DNA of 64,000 nucleotides, from assembly GCA_032209605.1 (NCBI GenBank), contig JASFXZ010000001.1:35344619-35408618 (forward strand). The letters are read 5' to 3'. The notes beneath the pieces were generated by a model. That model was not told the DNA's origin, did no database searches, and worked only from the letters and a program-made list of their open reading frames with translations. Origin of the DNA: Mactromeris polynyma. Lineage: Eukaryota > Mollusca > Bivalvia > Venerida > Mactridae. This document shows, in pieces, positions 54,501 to 58,665 of this stretch. The translations under genes were made by a program, and so were the position numbers. The stretch's first letter is position 1; each line of letters opens with the position of its first letter.

Positions 54501-57204
54501 ACCAGGCATTTACTGAAGCATATCATACAGCAATTTATGAATATAATATTATTGATCTATGAATGATTACTTTTATAGGAAGAGAAGAAAAGTTTTAAGG
54601 AGAAACTACAGGCAGCTCAAGAAATTTGTTTACAGGTTCAAGAAGGTTTAGACGTTGTAGCTTCACTTGGAGAAAGGGTAAAAAAGTGAGTAGATTTCTG
54701 GCTATTGATTGCCATAGCAACATGGAGGCTACATTATTGTTTTTTTCTATAAAGGGTATGGGTGATGAAAGTTCAGATTATCTCACCTGAGGACAAACAT
54801 GCTTATTACATGAATTTAATAATAATGAGCTATTTCAGGAAATATCTGCCTGGATCTCCCTTGGGGTGGGTGGGGTAAGGAAAAATGATCAATTAAGATT
54901 ACCTCTGTGTAAAAATTCAATTCAAAGCCTGTTGGTGCTACCCTGTTTGATACATTTATTTCCTAAAAGGATGGTATGGTAAATGTCAAGTTGACACATT
55001 TCTCATATATATGTTTATACATGGTAGGGTGCTGTACTCATTCCTGAATGAATGTCAAAGTATAGATTTATATAATAAATCATTGTTAAGTGAGGTCTTT
55101 AGTATTACAAATTTTTGTCTATGATCAGTTTTCAAAAATATCTTTTGGGTTGTCGAAAAATAAAATTATTATATCTCTTCCAAAAGTTTCGCCAAAACGT
55201 CGACTTTCACTTAGCAGACACTAAAGTTCACGTTCATATTCCATGCATATCCGTTAAATAATTTTCATTGTCAGAGAGCTACCAAATGTTTATATATAAT
55301 GATTCATAATACATATATGGGGTACATTCTAATCTACTTTATATAGCATGGGAGTTTGAGATCTTACCACAGTGCCACTGTGTTGTCTGTTAATCATGTT
55401 TATTATTTCAGTAAGTAAAACATTTTGCCGATGATACAGTTTGTCGTGTAAAATACAAAAATACCCAGACAAACTGCCAAATATGAATAAGTGCCATGTC
55501 AATTCTAACTCTATGACTTTCATTAAGTAACATTATTATATATATATTATAATGAGTTTCTTTGTACTATTTCAGTTCATTCACATGGTCAGTACCTTGG
55601 CTGACAACACTAGCTGTGATCGCACTTGGTCTTGCTGTTGTTATATTATACTACATTTCATTGCGATGGCTTGTACTGGCTTGGGGTATGTATTTATGAT
55701 GTTTTATTATAAATGTGTGAAAGTCGGGTATATAGTTTGCTTTATGTATTGATGGGTTGAAAGCAAGACTGATCTGTCTGCGTACAAGTAGAGATGCTGA
55801 TAGACTTCCTTTACATACTAGACTGGCATATCCCTCGTTTACACTGATGCTGGAAAACTATCTTACACTCTCCGTGTGTAGGAGGAGTCTCGTGCTGATG
55901 TCACCTATAGTAGCCAAAAATATTTTGAATGAATTCGTAAAATCACACATTGCTGTAACAGATAAGTCAGTAAAATGTTAATCTTATTTTTCAAACATTT
56001 AATTCTGTTTTCATAAAAATTAGGGTTGAATATGGTATGGAATGTTATTTACCTCTTTATTCTTACCATGCCCTAATATTATGGGGATCCGTGGTGTAGA
56101 GTGTCGACCAATGAGCTTGCTGGACCTCCTCTAAGGCCATGTCCTCACTATCTCATATGACACCAGTCCTGCTTTTCTAGTCGGCCAACTAGAGAACTAT
56201 TCAATTAGCAGAATACTTTATCCACAAGCTTAAGGGCTATTCTTAGGGAAAATCTCCCTGGGTGGGGTGTGGTAGAAATGACATAGACAAGTAAGTGACC
56301 ACCCTTTGTTGTTCCTGCCCCTCCCTAAATTTTGTTGATGGAATTATCTTTAATAGTATACATATTACAATTACCTTTTTTGGCAATAAAAATTGTGGTA
56401 TAAAAAAAAAAATCGAGGGGAAGGGACAATAACCTTTCTTTTTTACAGTGTAAACGGTGTTTTTTTTTTTCAGGAATCAACAAATTTACGAAGAAATTAC
56501 GTGCGCCTAATGCAATACCAAACAATGAACTCCTAGATTTCTTGTCAAGAGTTCCTTCAGATAAGGAATTGGTTTGTAAACTTACTTTTCTATGGCCTTA
56601 AATTTTAGGTTTAACTTTTAATTGTTATACATGTACCTAAATTTCACATGTGAAGTGGGAGGGCTACATAGGAATCACGCATTGTCACAACGTGTCACGT
56701 CACATGGTTTTCCATAATTATTGTGACCAATCCTAGTTGTGCATATTGACCCAATTTCGGTGTAATTTCAGTCAAATGTTCCATTGGTAACAATATTGTT
56801 CAAATTATGTGATTAATTGAAACACAAGGCTGTCATCGGGCAGGTCACTTTCCCGATATGTATACATTATAGTTATAGTGATTACTCTTAACATGCTGGA
56901 AATCAAAATTTTGCTAACTTTGTGTGAATCTTTACTTCAATGAAATTTCGCACCCTGTGATGCAGGACCATGATGCAGGATTTTTCAGACAGGGGCCCAG
57001 GTCAGTGATTCAGTGCCGTCCAGACCCTCTTGTTCCCTTATTGAGTATATATTGATATCTCCCTATATTTGTCAGTACGTATTGATATCTCCCTATATTT
57101 GTCAGTATATATTGATATCTCCCTATATTTGTCTATTTCAGATACAATACAGAGAATTACGGCCAGATATTAACACTATAGCATCTCGGAAGAAATCAAA
57201 GTAG
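17876..57204 (+). CDS. MCTP: MCTP, multiple C2 and transmembrane domain protein (19 coding exons, 919 aa)
   Basis: The coding exons join as 17876-18541, 22242-22353, 23861-24083, 27103-27211, 32620-32805, 33770-33897, 36596-36782, 37230-37284, 39034-39175, 39779-39881, 42299-42400, 42892-42966, 50748-50867, 51311-51436, 52510-52557, 54579-54685, 55576-55685, 56474-56571 and 57142-57204. They total 2760 nt with no internal stop, and every intron is GT-AG. Domains: Ser-rich head 1-222; C2A about 241-365; C2B about 394-510; C2C about 550-665; membrane regions about 731-767 and 837-866. Acidic Ca2+-loop residues are present in C2A (D257, D263, D310, D312), C2B (D411, D417, D464, D466) and C2C (D566, D572, D618, D620). 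Known for the family: ER-resident proteins; Drosophila Mctp acts in presynaptic homeostatic plasticity. The length suits the family (human paralogues are roughly 880-1000 aa). A single gene here is consistent with one invertebrate MCTP. The family call is near certain; exact splice choices are inferred. Confidence 0.95.
19013..19330 (+). repeat. CAT/ATC-rich low-complexity tract with three 58-bp tandem units
   Basis: ATCATCACCATC-like sequence grades into three near-identical 58-bp units starting at 19160, 19218 and 19276, each beginning ACCATCAGCATCAACAATAT. Confidence 0.8.
19793..20054 (+). mobile_element. tRNA-derived SINE
   Basis: A tRNA-like head (CTCTGTTGGTTACAGAGCGC and B-box-like GGTTGGATTCC at about 19845), a middle part with GTTCAGAAGTTGTCAGTTGA, and a tail ACTGGTTACATCAACTGG...TTGTTGAAAAACAGCATAAA. 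This arrangement is common in bivalve SINEs. The middle and tail resemble 31270-31372. Confidence 0.65.
21415..21590. repeat. C/G-rich inverted-repeat element; relatives in introns 16 and 17
   Basis: One end reads GATCTCCCTGGTG...GGGGGTAGGAATGACA, the other CTCCTACCCCC...CTGGGAGATTTTCC. Similar left ends occur at 54850-54890 (GGATCTCCCTTGGGGTGGGT) and 56245-56285 (AAATCTCCCTGGGTGGGG). A C-run lies at about 21553-21568. Confidence 0.5.
22242..22353 (+). CDS. MCTP: MCTP coding exon 2: start of C2A
   Basis: The acceptor is TTGTCTTTTCAG and the donor is GTG|GTGAGT. The exon encodes residues 223-259 plus the first base of Gly260. It includes the first C2A strand ([20 protein letters not shown]) and the first Ca2+-loop aspartate, D257. 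Phase in is 0 and phase out is 1. The splice to exon 3 rebuilds the C2 signature GTSDPYVKF. Confidence 0.93.
22354..23860 (+). other. MCTP: MCTP intron 2
   Basis: A 1.5-kb intron. The 40-bp minisatellite fills 22481-23120. The remainder is AT-rich with nothing recognised. Confidence 0.9.
22481..23120 (+). repeat. 40-bp minisatellite, exactly 16 copies
   Basis: Unit TGATGACTGTCATGAGGTGA followed by ATGTAATGTCAGGCCAGCAT. Copies are identical except at two sites, giving types A (AATGTC...CCAGC), B (ACTGTC...CCGGC) and hybrid C (ACTGTC...CCAGC). Order along the array: A x6, B x4, A x2, B, C x2, B. The near-perfect identity implies recent expansion or homogenisation. Confidence 0.97.
23861..24083 (+). 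CDS. MCTP: MCTP coding exon 3: body of C2A
   Basis: The acceptor is TTTATATTTCAG. The exon encodes residues 260-333, with the canonical [22 protein letters not shown] and the Ca2+-loop-3 sequence [13 protein letters not shown] (D310, D312, D317/D318). The donor GA|GTAAGT leaves phase 2. It splices cleanly onto exon 4 at 27103, rebuilding Glu334 and the typical end of an MCTP C2A domain. Confidence 0.95.
24270..24545. mobile_element. Two SINE tail fragments in opposite orientation
   Basis: 24270-24370 on the minus strand reads CTGCCTGGTTAGGTCAACTG; 24430-24545 on the plus strand reads ACTCTGGTTATGTCAACTGA then GGCTGAAGTACTGCTGAAAC. Both fit the tail of the SINE at 19793-20054. Confidence 0.5.
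24579..24707. mobile_element. ~130-bp MITE-like element; minus-strand relative at 34345-34470
   Basis: Ends CTGCGTTCAGTTACG and, reverse-complemented, CATGCGTTCAGTAAAGG. The interior matches the reverse complement of 34345-34470: CCGTATCGCACTCACTGCAC against CCGTATCACATTCACTACAC, then ATTGCAAA and GCAAACACCTTTACTGAAC. Confidence 0.5.
25460..25646 (+). other. Candidate alternative (frame-shifting) exon in MCTP intron 3
   Basis: This 187-nt stretch has a good acceptor (TTATTGGTTTGCAG) and a consensus donor (ATT|GTAAGT). It is fully open in the frame that exon 3 leaves, giving 62 complete residues with little AT-bias (for example [18 protein letters not shown]). It is not needed for C2A, because exon 3 joins exon 4 directly with correct phase and sequence. 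Its length is 1 modulo 3, so inclusion would read exon 4 in another open frame and hit TGA at 32646-32648 in exon 5. That would produce a truncated protein or trigger nonsense-mediated decay. Alternatively it could act as a terminal exon, as the frame stops at 25679. I recognise no homologue, and it could be chance. Confidence 0.3.
27103..27211 (+). CDS. MCTP: MCTP coding exon 4: end of C2A and linker
   Basis: The acceptor is TGTATTTTACAG and the donor is CAG|GTTGGT. It encodes residues 334-370, including the last C2A strands ([13 protein letters not shown]) and the linker SQEDREQ. The MGxxxLxVxLxPK pattern is the usual C2A end in this family. Phase in is 2 and phase out is 0. Confidence 0.93.
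27408..27835 (+). repeat. Interspersed repeat with internal ~130-bp duplication
   Basis: Begins TTATGCGCCCCTTCGAAGAA...AGAGGGCATATTGGTTTG (this start is itself doubled), followed by GGTCGGTCGGTCCGTAAC. Then two copies of a unit with TTTC.GATxAATAACTCAAGA, CTTGACCTATCAT.CTCAAAC and TAGCAGAGGAA.(C/T)CTATTGATTTT. Ends TTACAAACATCTCTTGTTGCC. This type is widespread in bivalve genomes. Confidence 0.7.
27981..28440 (+). mobile_element. Interspersed element R6 with terminal inverted repeats and an internal TTTCGTAAAAA array
   Basis: Left end TTAGCTCACCTGAGTGAGC; right end CTCGGGTGAGCTATATAGGG then CCATCATGGCCCTCTTG. Interior text TCAACATTTTCTTTAAACAA matches 36885-36905. At 28190-28380 lies a ~21-bp degenerate repeat, TATTTCGTAAAAACGAATTA. 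Confidence 0.65.
29715..30060 (+). repeat. Interspersed repeat, family R3, second copy
   Basis: Aligns with 8318-8712; both begin at a TATATATTTAT.AATTGTTTCA and end at TTTCATGAAATCAG. The centre is more diverged than the ends. Confidence 0.65.
31270..31372 (+). mobile_element. SINE tail fragment
   Basis: GTTTGAAGTTGTCAGTTGCC ... GGTAACTCGGGATGAATGGT then TACATCAAATGACTGACGTT resembles the middle and tail of 19793-20054. No tRNA head is evident. Confidence 0.45.
32620..32805 (+). CDS. MCTP: MCTP coding exon 5: linker and start of C2B
   Basis: The acceptor is CATTTATTGCAG and the donor is AAG|GTATTT. It encodes residues 371-432, a basic linker followed by the C2B start ([16 protein letters not shown]) and the signature [15 protein letters not shown] with Ca2+-loop aspartates D411 and D417. 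It lies after the longest upstream intron (5.4 kb). Phase is 0 at both ends, so the exon is a unit of 62 codons. Confidence 0.95.
32806..33769 (+). other. MCTP: MCTP intron 5
   Basis: A 1.0-kb intron with an R1 repeat copy at 33240-33575; the rest is AT-rich with ATCGAT-rich palindromic text around 32820-32890. Confidence 0.85.
33240..33575 (+). repeat. Interspersed repeat, family R1
   Basis: Contains GGATGGATACAATTCATGTT, GGGCACATAAGCATTCAATA, AAATACAGGTCAAATTTGAT and GGTGGAGTTATGGCCCTTTT; aligns with 3520-3770, 34853-35215 and 58380-58665. Confidence 0.65.
33770..33897 (+). CDS. MCTP: MCTP coding exon 6: middle of C2B
   Basis: The acceptor is ATCATATTTCAG and the donor is CCG|GTAAGA. It encodes residues 433-474, with [13 protein letters not shown] and Ca2+ loop 3, [12 protein letters not shown] (D464, D466, D470/D471). 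It leaves phase 2, which completes Arg475 with the first base of exon 7. Confidence 0.94.
34853..35215 (+). repeat. Interspersed repeat, family R1, apparently full-length
   Basis: Starts TATGCCTCCGCCATATATAT followed by a G-run and GGGCATTAAG, and ends GGGGCATCTGTGTTGTATGG then ATACATCTAGT. The middle has TTTTCAATCCACGCATTTTT and GGAGGAGTTTTGGCCCTTTT. Confidence 0.65.
36003..36367 (+). repeat. 32-bp pyrimidine-rich minisatellite, about 11 diverged copies
   Basis: Unit GAGCAACAACCTCTCCAGAG followed by TTACCCTCTCTT. Copies differ by several substitutions, so the array is old compared with the 40-bp array in intron 2. Confidence 0.9.
36596..36782 (+). CDS. MCTP: MCTP coding exon 7: end of C2B and C2B-C2C linker
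   Basis: The acceptor is TTTATTTTCAG. It encodes residues 475-537, with C2B end strands ([13 protein letters not shown]) and a linker ending [10 protein letters not shown] place the end at 36782 because joining RKH to [18 protein letters not shown] in exon 8 gives the same linker length as other MCTPs. The donor there (CAC|GTACGC) is weak. A much stronger in-frame donor, ATG|GTGAGC, lies at 36849 and would add 22 residues; it belongs to a repeat element that begins near 36826. Confidence 0.88.
36783..36848 (+). other. MCTP: Possible 22-codon extension of MCTP exon 7 using a repeat-supplied donor
   Basis: These 66 nt are open in the MCTP frame (VRMLSSGS...PEHKGLM) and end at ATG|GTGAGC, a far better donor than the one at 36783. 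Phase is preserved, so exon 8 would still be read correctly. The last ~23 nt and the donor itself are the terminal hairpin of an interspersed repeat (CACCTGAG...CTCATGGTGAG), so this would be exonised repeat sequence. The insertion would fall in the C2B-C2C linker and not in a folded domain. Confidence 0.4.
36783..37229 (+). other. MCTP: MCTP intron 7, mostly an R6 repeat copy
   Basis: From about 36826 to 37115 the intron matches family R6: CACCTGAGCACAAAGGGCTC, ATGGTGAGC, GTCAACATTTTCTTTAAACA, ATTTTGTCCAAACTTCACAT and GAATGATCCTTGGACGAGCC. The right-hand end of the family is missing. The native donor lies about 43 bases before the repeat begins. Confidence 0.8.
37230..37284 (+). CDS. MCTP: MCTP coding exon 8: start of C2C
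   Basis: A 55-nt exon with acceptor TTTTAAATGCAG and donor AAG|GTAAGG. It encodes residues 538-555, including KDVGWLQVK, the first strand of C2C and a hallmark of MCTP proteins. Phase in is 0 and phase out is 1; exon 9 completes Val556. Confidence 0.92.
37591..37766 (-). mobile_element. Minus-strand SINE relative bordered by a C homopolymer
   Basis: Plus-strand text ACTAATAACTCTTGATGGCT, GGCTACATACCAATACTTGT and ATGACCTTTGGTTCAGGAG parallels the better preserved copy at 38770-38955. The tRNA-like head is replaced by a C run. Confidence 0.5.
38770..38955 (-). mobile_element. Minus-strand tRNA-derived SINE
   Basis: Read on the minus strand it starts GGGAGGCACAGTGGTTGAGC and has CTGATCCGAAGGTCGCAAGT then the B-box-like GTTCAAGCCCC. 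The body has CACTCTCGATG-type text on the plus strand shared with 37591-37745 and 45685-45760. Confidence 0.6.
39034..39175 (+). CDS. MCTP: MCTP coding exon 9: body of C2C
   Basis: The acceptor is TGTGTTGTTTCAG and the donor is ATT|GTAAGT. It encodes residues 556-602, with [15 protein letters not shown] (D566, D572), then [19 protein letters not shown], the strongest family signature in the protein. Phase out is 2. Confidence 0.96.
39176..39778 (+). other. MCTP: MCTP intron 9
   Basis: A 0.6-kb intron. The stretch 39240-39480 (GGGAGGGAGATCTGACCCTG ... CCCCACAGTGGGAGATG) looks repeat-like but I found no second copy in the window. Confidence 0.85.
39779..39881 (+). CDS. MCTP: MCTP coding exon 10: C2C Ca2+ loop 3
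   Basis: The acceptor is AAATTATTTTCAG and the donor is AGG|GTGAGT. It encodes residues 603-637, with [20 protein letters not shown] (D618, D620, D622) and [10 protein letters not shown]. Phase out is 0. Confidence 0.95.
39985..41290. repeat. Inverted repeat pair, family R8
   Basis: The reverse complement of 39995-40180 contains TTTTGGTTTTCCACCAATTT, AGCTCTCTACTCAGTACACA, TTTACTGTCATAATT and TGGCTATGGCTGCATGTGGA. The plus strand at 41094-41270 contains TTTTGGTTTTCCACCAATGA, GTGCTCTTTACTCAGTACTC, TTTTCTGTCATAATTATTGG and TGGCTATGTATAAATGCTG. A third, plus-strand copy is at 46065-46510. The arms could pair in the pre-mRNA. Confidence 0.6.
41575..41745 (+). mobile_element. SINE-like sequence with diverged tRNA head
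   Basis: GCCTGATCGCTTAGTGGTTG is A-box-like; the B box is poorly preserved. The body includes CTAGGAGCTCCTTTGCTTGG. Weakly supported. Confidence 0.35.
42299..42400 (+). CDS. MCTP: MCTP coding exon 11: end of C2C
   Basis: The acceptor is AAGTATATTTTCCAG and the donor is AAT|GTAAGT. The 34 codons (638-671) include [13 protein letters not shown] and [13 protein letters not shown], the final C2C strands. Phase is 0 at both ends. Confidence 0.93.
42401..42891 (+). other. MCTP: MCTP intron 11
   Basis: A 0.5-kb intron whose first half (42419-42625) is a tRNA-derived SINE. Confidence 0.85.
42419..42625 (+). mobile_element. tRNA-derived SINE
   Basis: B-box-like GGTTTGAATCC at about 42481, preceded by a tRNA-like head, then GTGAGGAAGCCATCCAACTT, a phrase I know from bivalve SINEs, and a CCCCCGGTGCTTATGCCATG segment. 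Confidence 0.55.
42892..42966 (+). CDS. MCTP: MCTP coding exon 12: linker before the membrane region
   Basis: A 75-nt, phase-0 exon with acceptor TTTCAATTTCAG and donor TCA|GTAAGT. It encodes residues 672-696, reading [20 protein letters not shown]. The pattern NxxKAxxRTxxPxE is typical of the stretch that leads from C2C into the first membrane segment. It is followed by the largest intron of the gene (7.8 kb). Confidence 0.9.
43090..43630 (+). pseudogene. Decayed 3' end of a non-LTR retrotransposon ORF
   Basis: In shifting frames the text reads [15 protein letters not shown], then [13 protein letters not shown], then [12 protein letters not shown], and [19 protein letters not shown]. The order RLxTGHxxLN, CxCxxxxQTxEH, LxGTxxxL, F..ATxLT matches the C-terminal region found in many non-LTR retrotransposon polyproteins. 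Several frameshifts and stops; not functional. Subfamily not determined. Confidence 0.5.
45117..45251 (+). repeat. 11-bp tandem repeat GTTGAATGCGT
   Basis: Repeats of GTTGAATGC(G/A)(T/C) interrupted twice by GGTTGCTCTGGTTGT, giving a higher-order unit. Short minus-strand open frames over it (HSTRIQ repeats) are by-products. Confidence 0.9.
45685..45760 (-). mobile_element. Fragment of the minus-strand SINE seen at 38770-38955
   Basis: Plus-strand text AGTTCTTACAGCTTACATGA and CCACTCTCAATGATGAGCTC parallels AGTTCTTACAACTTATACTA and TCACTCTCGATGTCTGCT at 38778-38820. Confidence 0.4.
46065..46510 (+). repeat. Interspersed repeat, family R8, third copy
   Basis: AATATTGTGGCGACTTTATC and, later, GCGAGAGTTATAAAGCAGAG followed by GATTATGAAGGTATC match 40987-41005 and 41290-41325. 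Confidence 0.55.
46612..46855 (+). repeat. Interspersed repeat, family R2, second copy
   Basis: Pairs with 5868-6155 (TTTAAGACTTTAAAT, ATTACATCTAA.C..ATGAAAT, GGAGCAAA, GAGTTTCAGxCTxxTxATGT). Confidence 0.55.
47310..48424 (+). repeat. 50-bp minisatellite, about 22-23 copies
   Basis: Unit CATGTGCCATCACTGTATGT, GTACCTCCTGGTCCGTGAGT, TAATGTTTTT. Early copies vary more (TACCATCTTAG, TCTGTGAG), late copies are nearly identical, and some lack the GT of TATGTGTACC (48-bp units). No open frame of note. Confidence 0.95.
48743..49010 (+). repeat. Mollusc-type interspersed repeat
   Basis: TGTCCCCCACCAGTGGCCCT, CCATCTGTCCGTCCGTCCAT, GTGGCTCATATCTCAAAACA, TACAGTAACGAAACTTCAT. A diverged relative is at 53960-54075 (TACCTAAAGTTACGAAACTT, GTTATCACATGAAATGACG). 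Confidence 0.45.
49818..49925 (+). repeat. 21-bp tandem repeat, about 5 copies
   Basis: Unit CTTGAATTTTGAAAAGTAAA(T). On the minus strand it reads as a 7-residue repeat, SKFKIYF, which explains the open frame there. Confidence 0.85.
50748..50867 (+). CDS. MCTP: MCTP coding exon 13: juxtamembrane helix and start of membrane region 1
   Basis: The acceptor is TCCTATTTTTTCAG and the donor is CTT|GTATGT. It encodes residues 697-736, including [18 protein letters not shown]. The QSCFxWxSxxRS motif immediately before the first membrane segment is characteristic of MCTP. Phase is 0 at both ends. Confidence 0.93.
50868..51310 (+). other. MCTP: MCTP intron 13
   Basis: A 0.44-kb intron with no recognised repeat or extra exon; the 3' end is strongly pyrimidine-rich. 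Confidence 0.85.
51311..51436 (+). CDS. MCTP: MCTP coding exon 14: membrane region 1
   Basis: The acceptor is ATTTTTTCCAG. It encodes residues 737-778, a hydrophobic stretch ([19 protein letters not shown] and onward) forming the first membrane hairpin, then a polar tail SKDPDEH. The donor CAT|GTAACG at 51437 is weak. If the intron were retained, the protein would end two codons later at TAG 51446-51448. Confidence 0.9.
51437..52509 (+). other. MCTP: MCTP intron 14
   Basis: A 1.1-kb intron with a mollusc-type repeat at about 51672-51960 (GTGACGGAGGAGCATAAAGC ... TATGGGGGAGCAGTACTGAC) and the tRNA-like sequence at 52089-52160. Confidence 0.85.
52089..52160 (+). tRNA. tRNA-like gene (intronic); probably tRNA-derived rather than functional
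   Basis: 72 nt fold as a cloverleaf. Acceptor GTCGCTG/TAGCGCC pairs at 6 of 7; D stem GTGT/GCAT; anticodon stem ACGGA/TCCGT with loop CCGGCAA; T stem CTGGG/CCCGG with loop TTCGATT; discriminator A. The B box is a perfect GGTTCGATTCC, and a T5 run at 52169-52173 could terminate Pol III. Loop position 33 is C instead of the near-universal U, and the nominal anticodon GGC is unusual for animals. A tRNA-derived SINE head or pseudogene is therefore more likely than a working tRNA. It resembles the Asp/Glu type in its D and variable regions. Confidence 0.45.
52510..52557 (+). CDS. MCTP: MCTP coding exon 15: acidic linker microexon-like
   Basis: A 48-nt phase-0 exon encoding [16 protein letters not shown] (779-794), with acceptor ACATTTTTCAG and donor AAG|GTTAGA. 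Human MCTPs have a comparable Glu/Asp run between the two membrane regions. Because it is a phase-0 unit of 16 codons it could be skipped without changing frame. Confidence 0.9.
52558..54578 (+). other. MCTP: MCTP intron 15
   Basis: A 2.0-kb AT-rich intron. The text GGATAAGGTTATGCCAAACA near 53010 echoes GTAGGGTTATGCCAAACAAT at about 49290 in intron 12. A diverged repeat is at 53960-54075. Confidence 0.8.
54579..54685 (+). CDS. MCTP: MCTP coding exon 16: helical loop between membrane regions
   Basis: The acceptor is GATTACTTTTATAG and the donor is AAA|GTGAGT. It encodes residues 795-829: [20 protein letters not shown] and [12 protein letters not shown]. The VASxGERxKN signature is conserved in MCTP; the Asn is completed by exon 17. 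Phase out is 2. Confidence 0.93.
54686..55575 (+). other. MCTP: MCTP intron 16
   Basis: A 0.9-kb intron; 54840-54960 is a relative of the 21415-21590 repeat. Nothing else recognised. Confidence 0.8.
55576..55685 (+). CDS. MCTP: MCTP coding exon 17: membrane region 2
   Basis: The acceptor is TACTATTTCAG and the donor is GGG|GTATGT. It encodes residues 830-866: [20 protein letters not shown], then a hydrophobic segment and [13 protein letters not shown]. This is the second membrane hairpin; the two hairpins resemble the reticulon-like ER anchor known for the family. Phase out is 1. Confidence 0.95.
55686..56473 (+). other. MCTP: MCTP intron 17
   Basis: A 0.8-kb intron; 56240-56330 is another relative of the 21415-21590 repeat. 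It ends in a long T run before the acceptor. Confidence 0.8.
56474..56571 (+). CDS. MCTP: MCTP coding exon 18: conserved C-terminal segment
   Basis: The acceptor is a T-run ending TTTCAG and the donor is TTG|GTTTGT. It encodes residues 867-899, [12 protein letters not shown] followed by [14 protein letters not shown]. That block is nearly invariant in MCTP proteins and confirms the family. Phase out is 0. Confidence 0.96.
56572..57141 (+). other. MCTP: MCTP intron 18
   Basis: A 0.57-kb intron whose last 96 bases are three 30-bp tandem units that also form the 3' splice site region of exon 19. Confidence 0.85.
57046..57141 (+). repeat. 30-bp tandem repeat, three copies, forming the exon 19 acceptor
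   Basis: Units begin at 57046, 57076 and 57106 and read TATATTGATATCTCCCTATA then TTTGTCAG. Copies 1 and 2 end in a plausible TTTGTCAG acceptor; copy 3 is altered to TTTGTCTATTTCAG, the acceptor I use. Because 30 is a multiple of three and the frame is open, all three acceptors keep the MCTP frame. Confidence 0.9.
57142..57204 (+). CDS. MCTP: MCTP terminal coding exon 19
   Basis: The acceptor is GTCTATTTCAG. It encodes residues 900-919 ([20 protein letters not shown]) and the stop TAG at 57202-57204. A YxELxP motif and a basic end are usual in the family. The preceding 96 bases are a 30-bp tandem repeat that places two more in-frame CAG acceptors upstream, at 57075 and 57105. Confidence 0.93.
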   Translation: MQYRELRPDINTIASRKKSK

Positions 57205-57660
57205 CCTACTATCATCTGTTTGATACACACCATATGTTCTAGTTGTTTTCATACAGAAATCCAGTAACTTGTACTCATTCTTTCATGCAAATACTGTTTA
57301 CTGAGTTCTCTTTGCATCTGTTTTATTTATTACATTTCAACAGAGGGAATGATTGTAGCTCTGTGGTGATATAACTTGTTATGTTTTCATAATATCTCAT
57401 TGTTTTCATTGGTTTAAATCATGTCTTTAATTTCCCAGAATGCATCTGGGACCCAAAGAAAATTATTGTTAGTTTCTACTCCTGCTGCCTGCCGGTGATA
57501 ATATGTCCCCTGTCCATAAATTTTATCGTATATATTTATAGTATCGGTTGAGAAAATTCTAAGAAATCTAGGATTTATTTATAGTGTGTGTATTCTCTAC
57601 AATATTTTACCTGCCAAGTTAAATCTTATTATAATAAAGATCTTTATTAATTAAAAATTT
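57205..57660 (+). other. MCTP: MCTP 3' untranslated region
   Basis: AT-rich, no open frame of note. The first AATAAA after the stop lies at 57633-57638 and is followed by a T-rich stretch, so the likely 3' end is near 57650-57670. Longer forms are possible (a further AATAAA at 59195-59200). Confidence 0.55.
57633..57638 (+). promoter_or_regulatory. Polyadenylation signal AATAAA for MCTP
   Basis: A consensus hexamer 429 bases after the stop codon, and the first one downstream of it. Chosen by position and consensus only. Confidence 0.5.
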
Positions 57661-58379
57661 GATGTTTCAAATATTTAAGATAAGTAGGAAAGTCATTTGA
57701 ATATGGACATGAATTTATCATGTATGTTAACAGAAAATGTTTCTGCTACAATTATTTAGTAGAATGAGTTTACTTTATACATAGTGTCCCTTGTATTGCA
57801 ACTGTTTGGAGGTGGAAAACAAAATAATTTTGTTGACTTGAAAAGGTCCACCTATTCAAAAGTTAAAACGGTGCAACCATTAAAGAGTTTTAAGATTATG
57901 TCCAACCAATAAGAAAGTCCACCATTGATAAAGTTGTTAAAATGGTCTAACCATTAATATTTGTTAGAAAAGAAATTATAGATTTGATCTTGAATGTCAG
58001 AACAATAAGATAAAACAGCTTGTTGAAATCTGGCATGAATTTTTAAAATTGACATTTGCAATTAGACTAATATAGTTCTTTATATTTGTATGTATATTAT
58101 AAAGTTTTAACTTCTGTTTTATGCCTCACAAATACTCAATGTAGCCATTAGATAAGACTCAACAAGTTATGTATGTATATTGTTAGGAAGTGATATTTGA
58201 CTACATTTTTTTAAAATGCTAAAATATGTGATGTAATTCATATATCCTACAATGCAATTGAATTTTAGTTATTAGTTACTTGAAGAAAGTACATTGAATG
58301 ATTAATGAAGACCTTTTTTATTTTTGTTTTGTCTAGTGGGGTAAGTCTCTCAAATTTGAAATGAAAAATGTATTAAGAA

Positions 58380-58665
58380 TTGAAATTCAAAGAATGGCAA
58401 AGATTGAGGCATAAACTGTTACCCCTGTCATCCATGCGAAAAATTGGTTTCCAATTTATAACTCTTAAAGGGATGGATGGATTCATTTTATATTGAGCAT
58501 TTAAGCATAGGATAATAAAATACAGGTCAAGTTCTATTACAATTACAATCCACCTATGTTTGCATGAGTTATGTCCCTTTTTCGACTTAGAAAATTTGTT
58601 TCCAGTCAATAACATTTGAAAAGCCCATAAAGGGGGCATATGTGTGCCATGTACACATCTAGTAC
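58380..58665 (+). repeat. Interspersed repeat, family R1
   Basis: CAAAGAATGGCAAAGATTGA, GGGATGGATGGATTCATTTT, AAAATACAGGTCAAGTTC, GAGTTATGTCCCTTTTTCGA and GGGGGCATATGTGTGCCATG then TACACATCTAGT. Confidence 0.65.

Noticed and set aside
57013..57204. A separate 63-codon gene ending at 57204
   Set aside because: Its second half is MCTP exon 19; the first half is the intronic 30-bp repeat.
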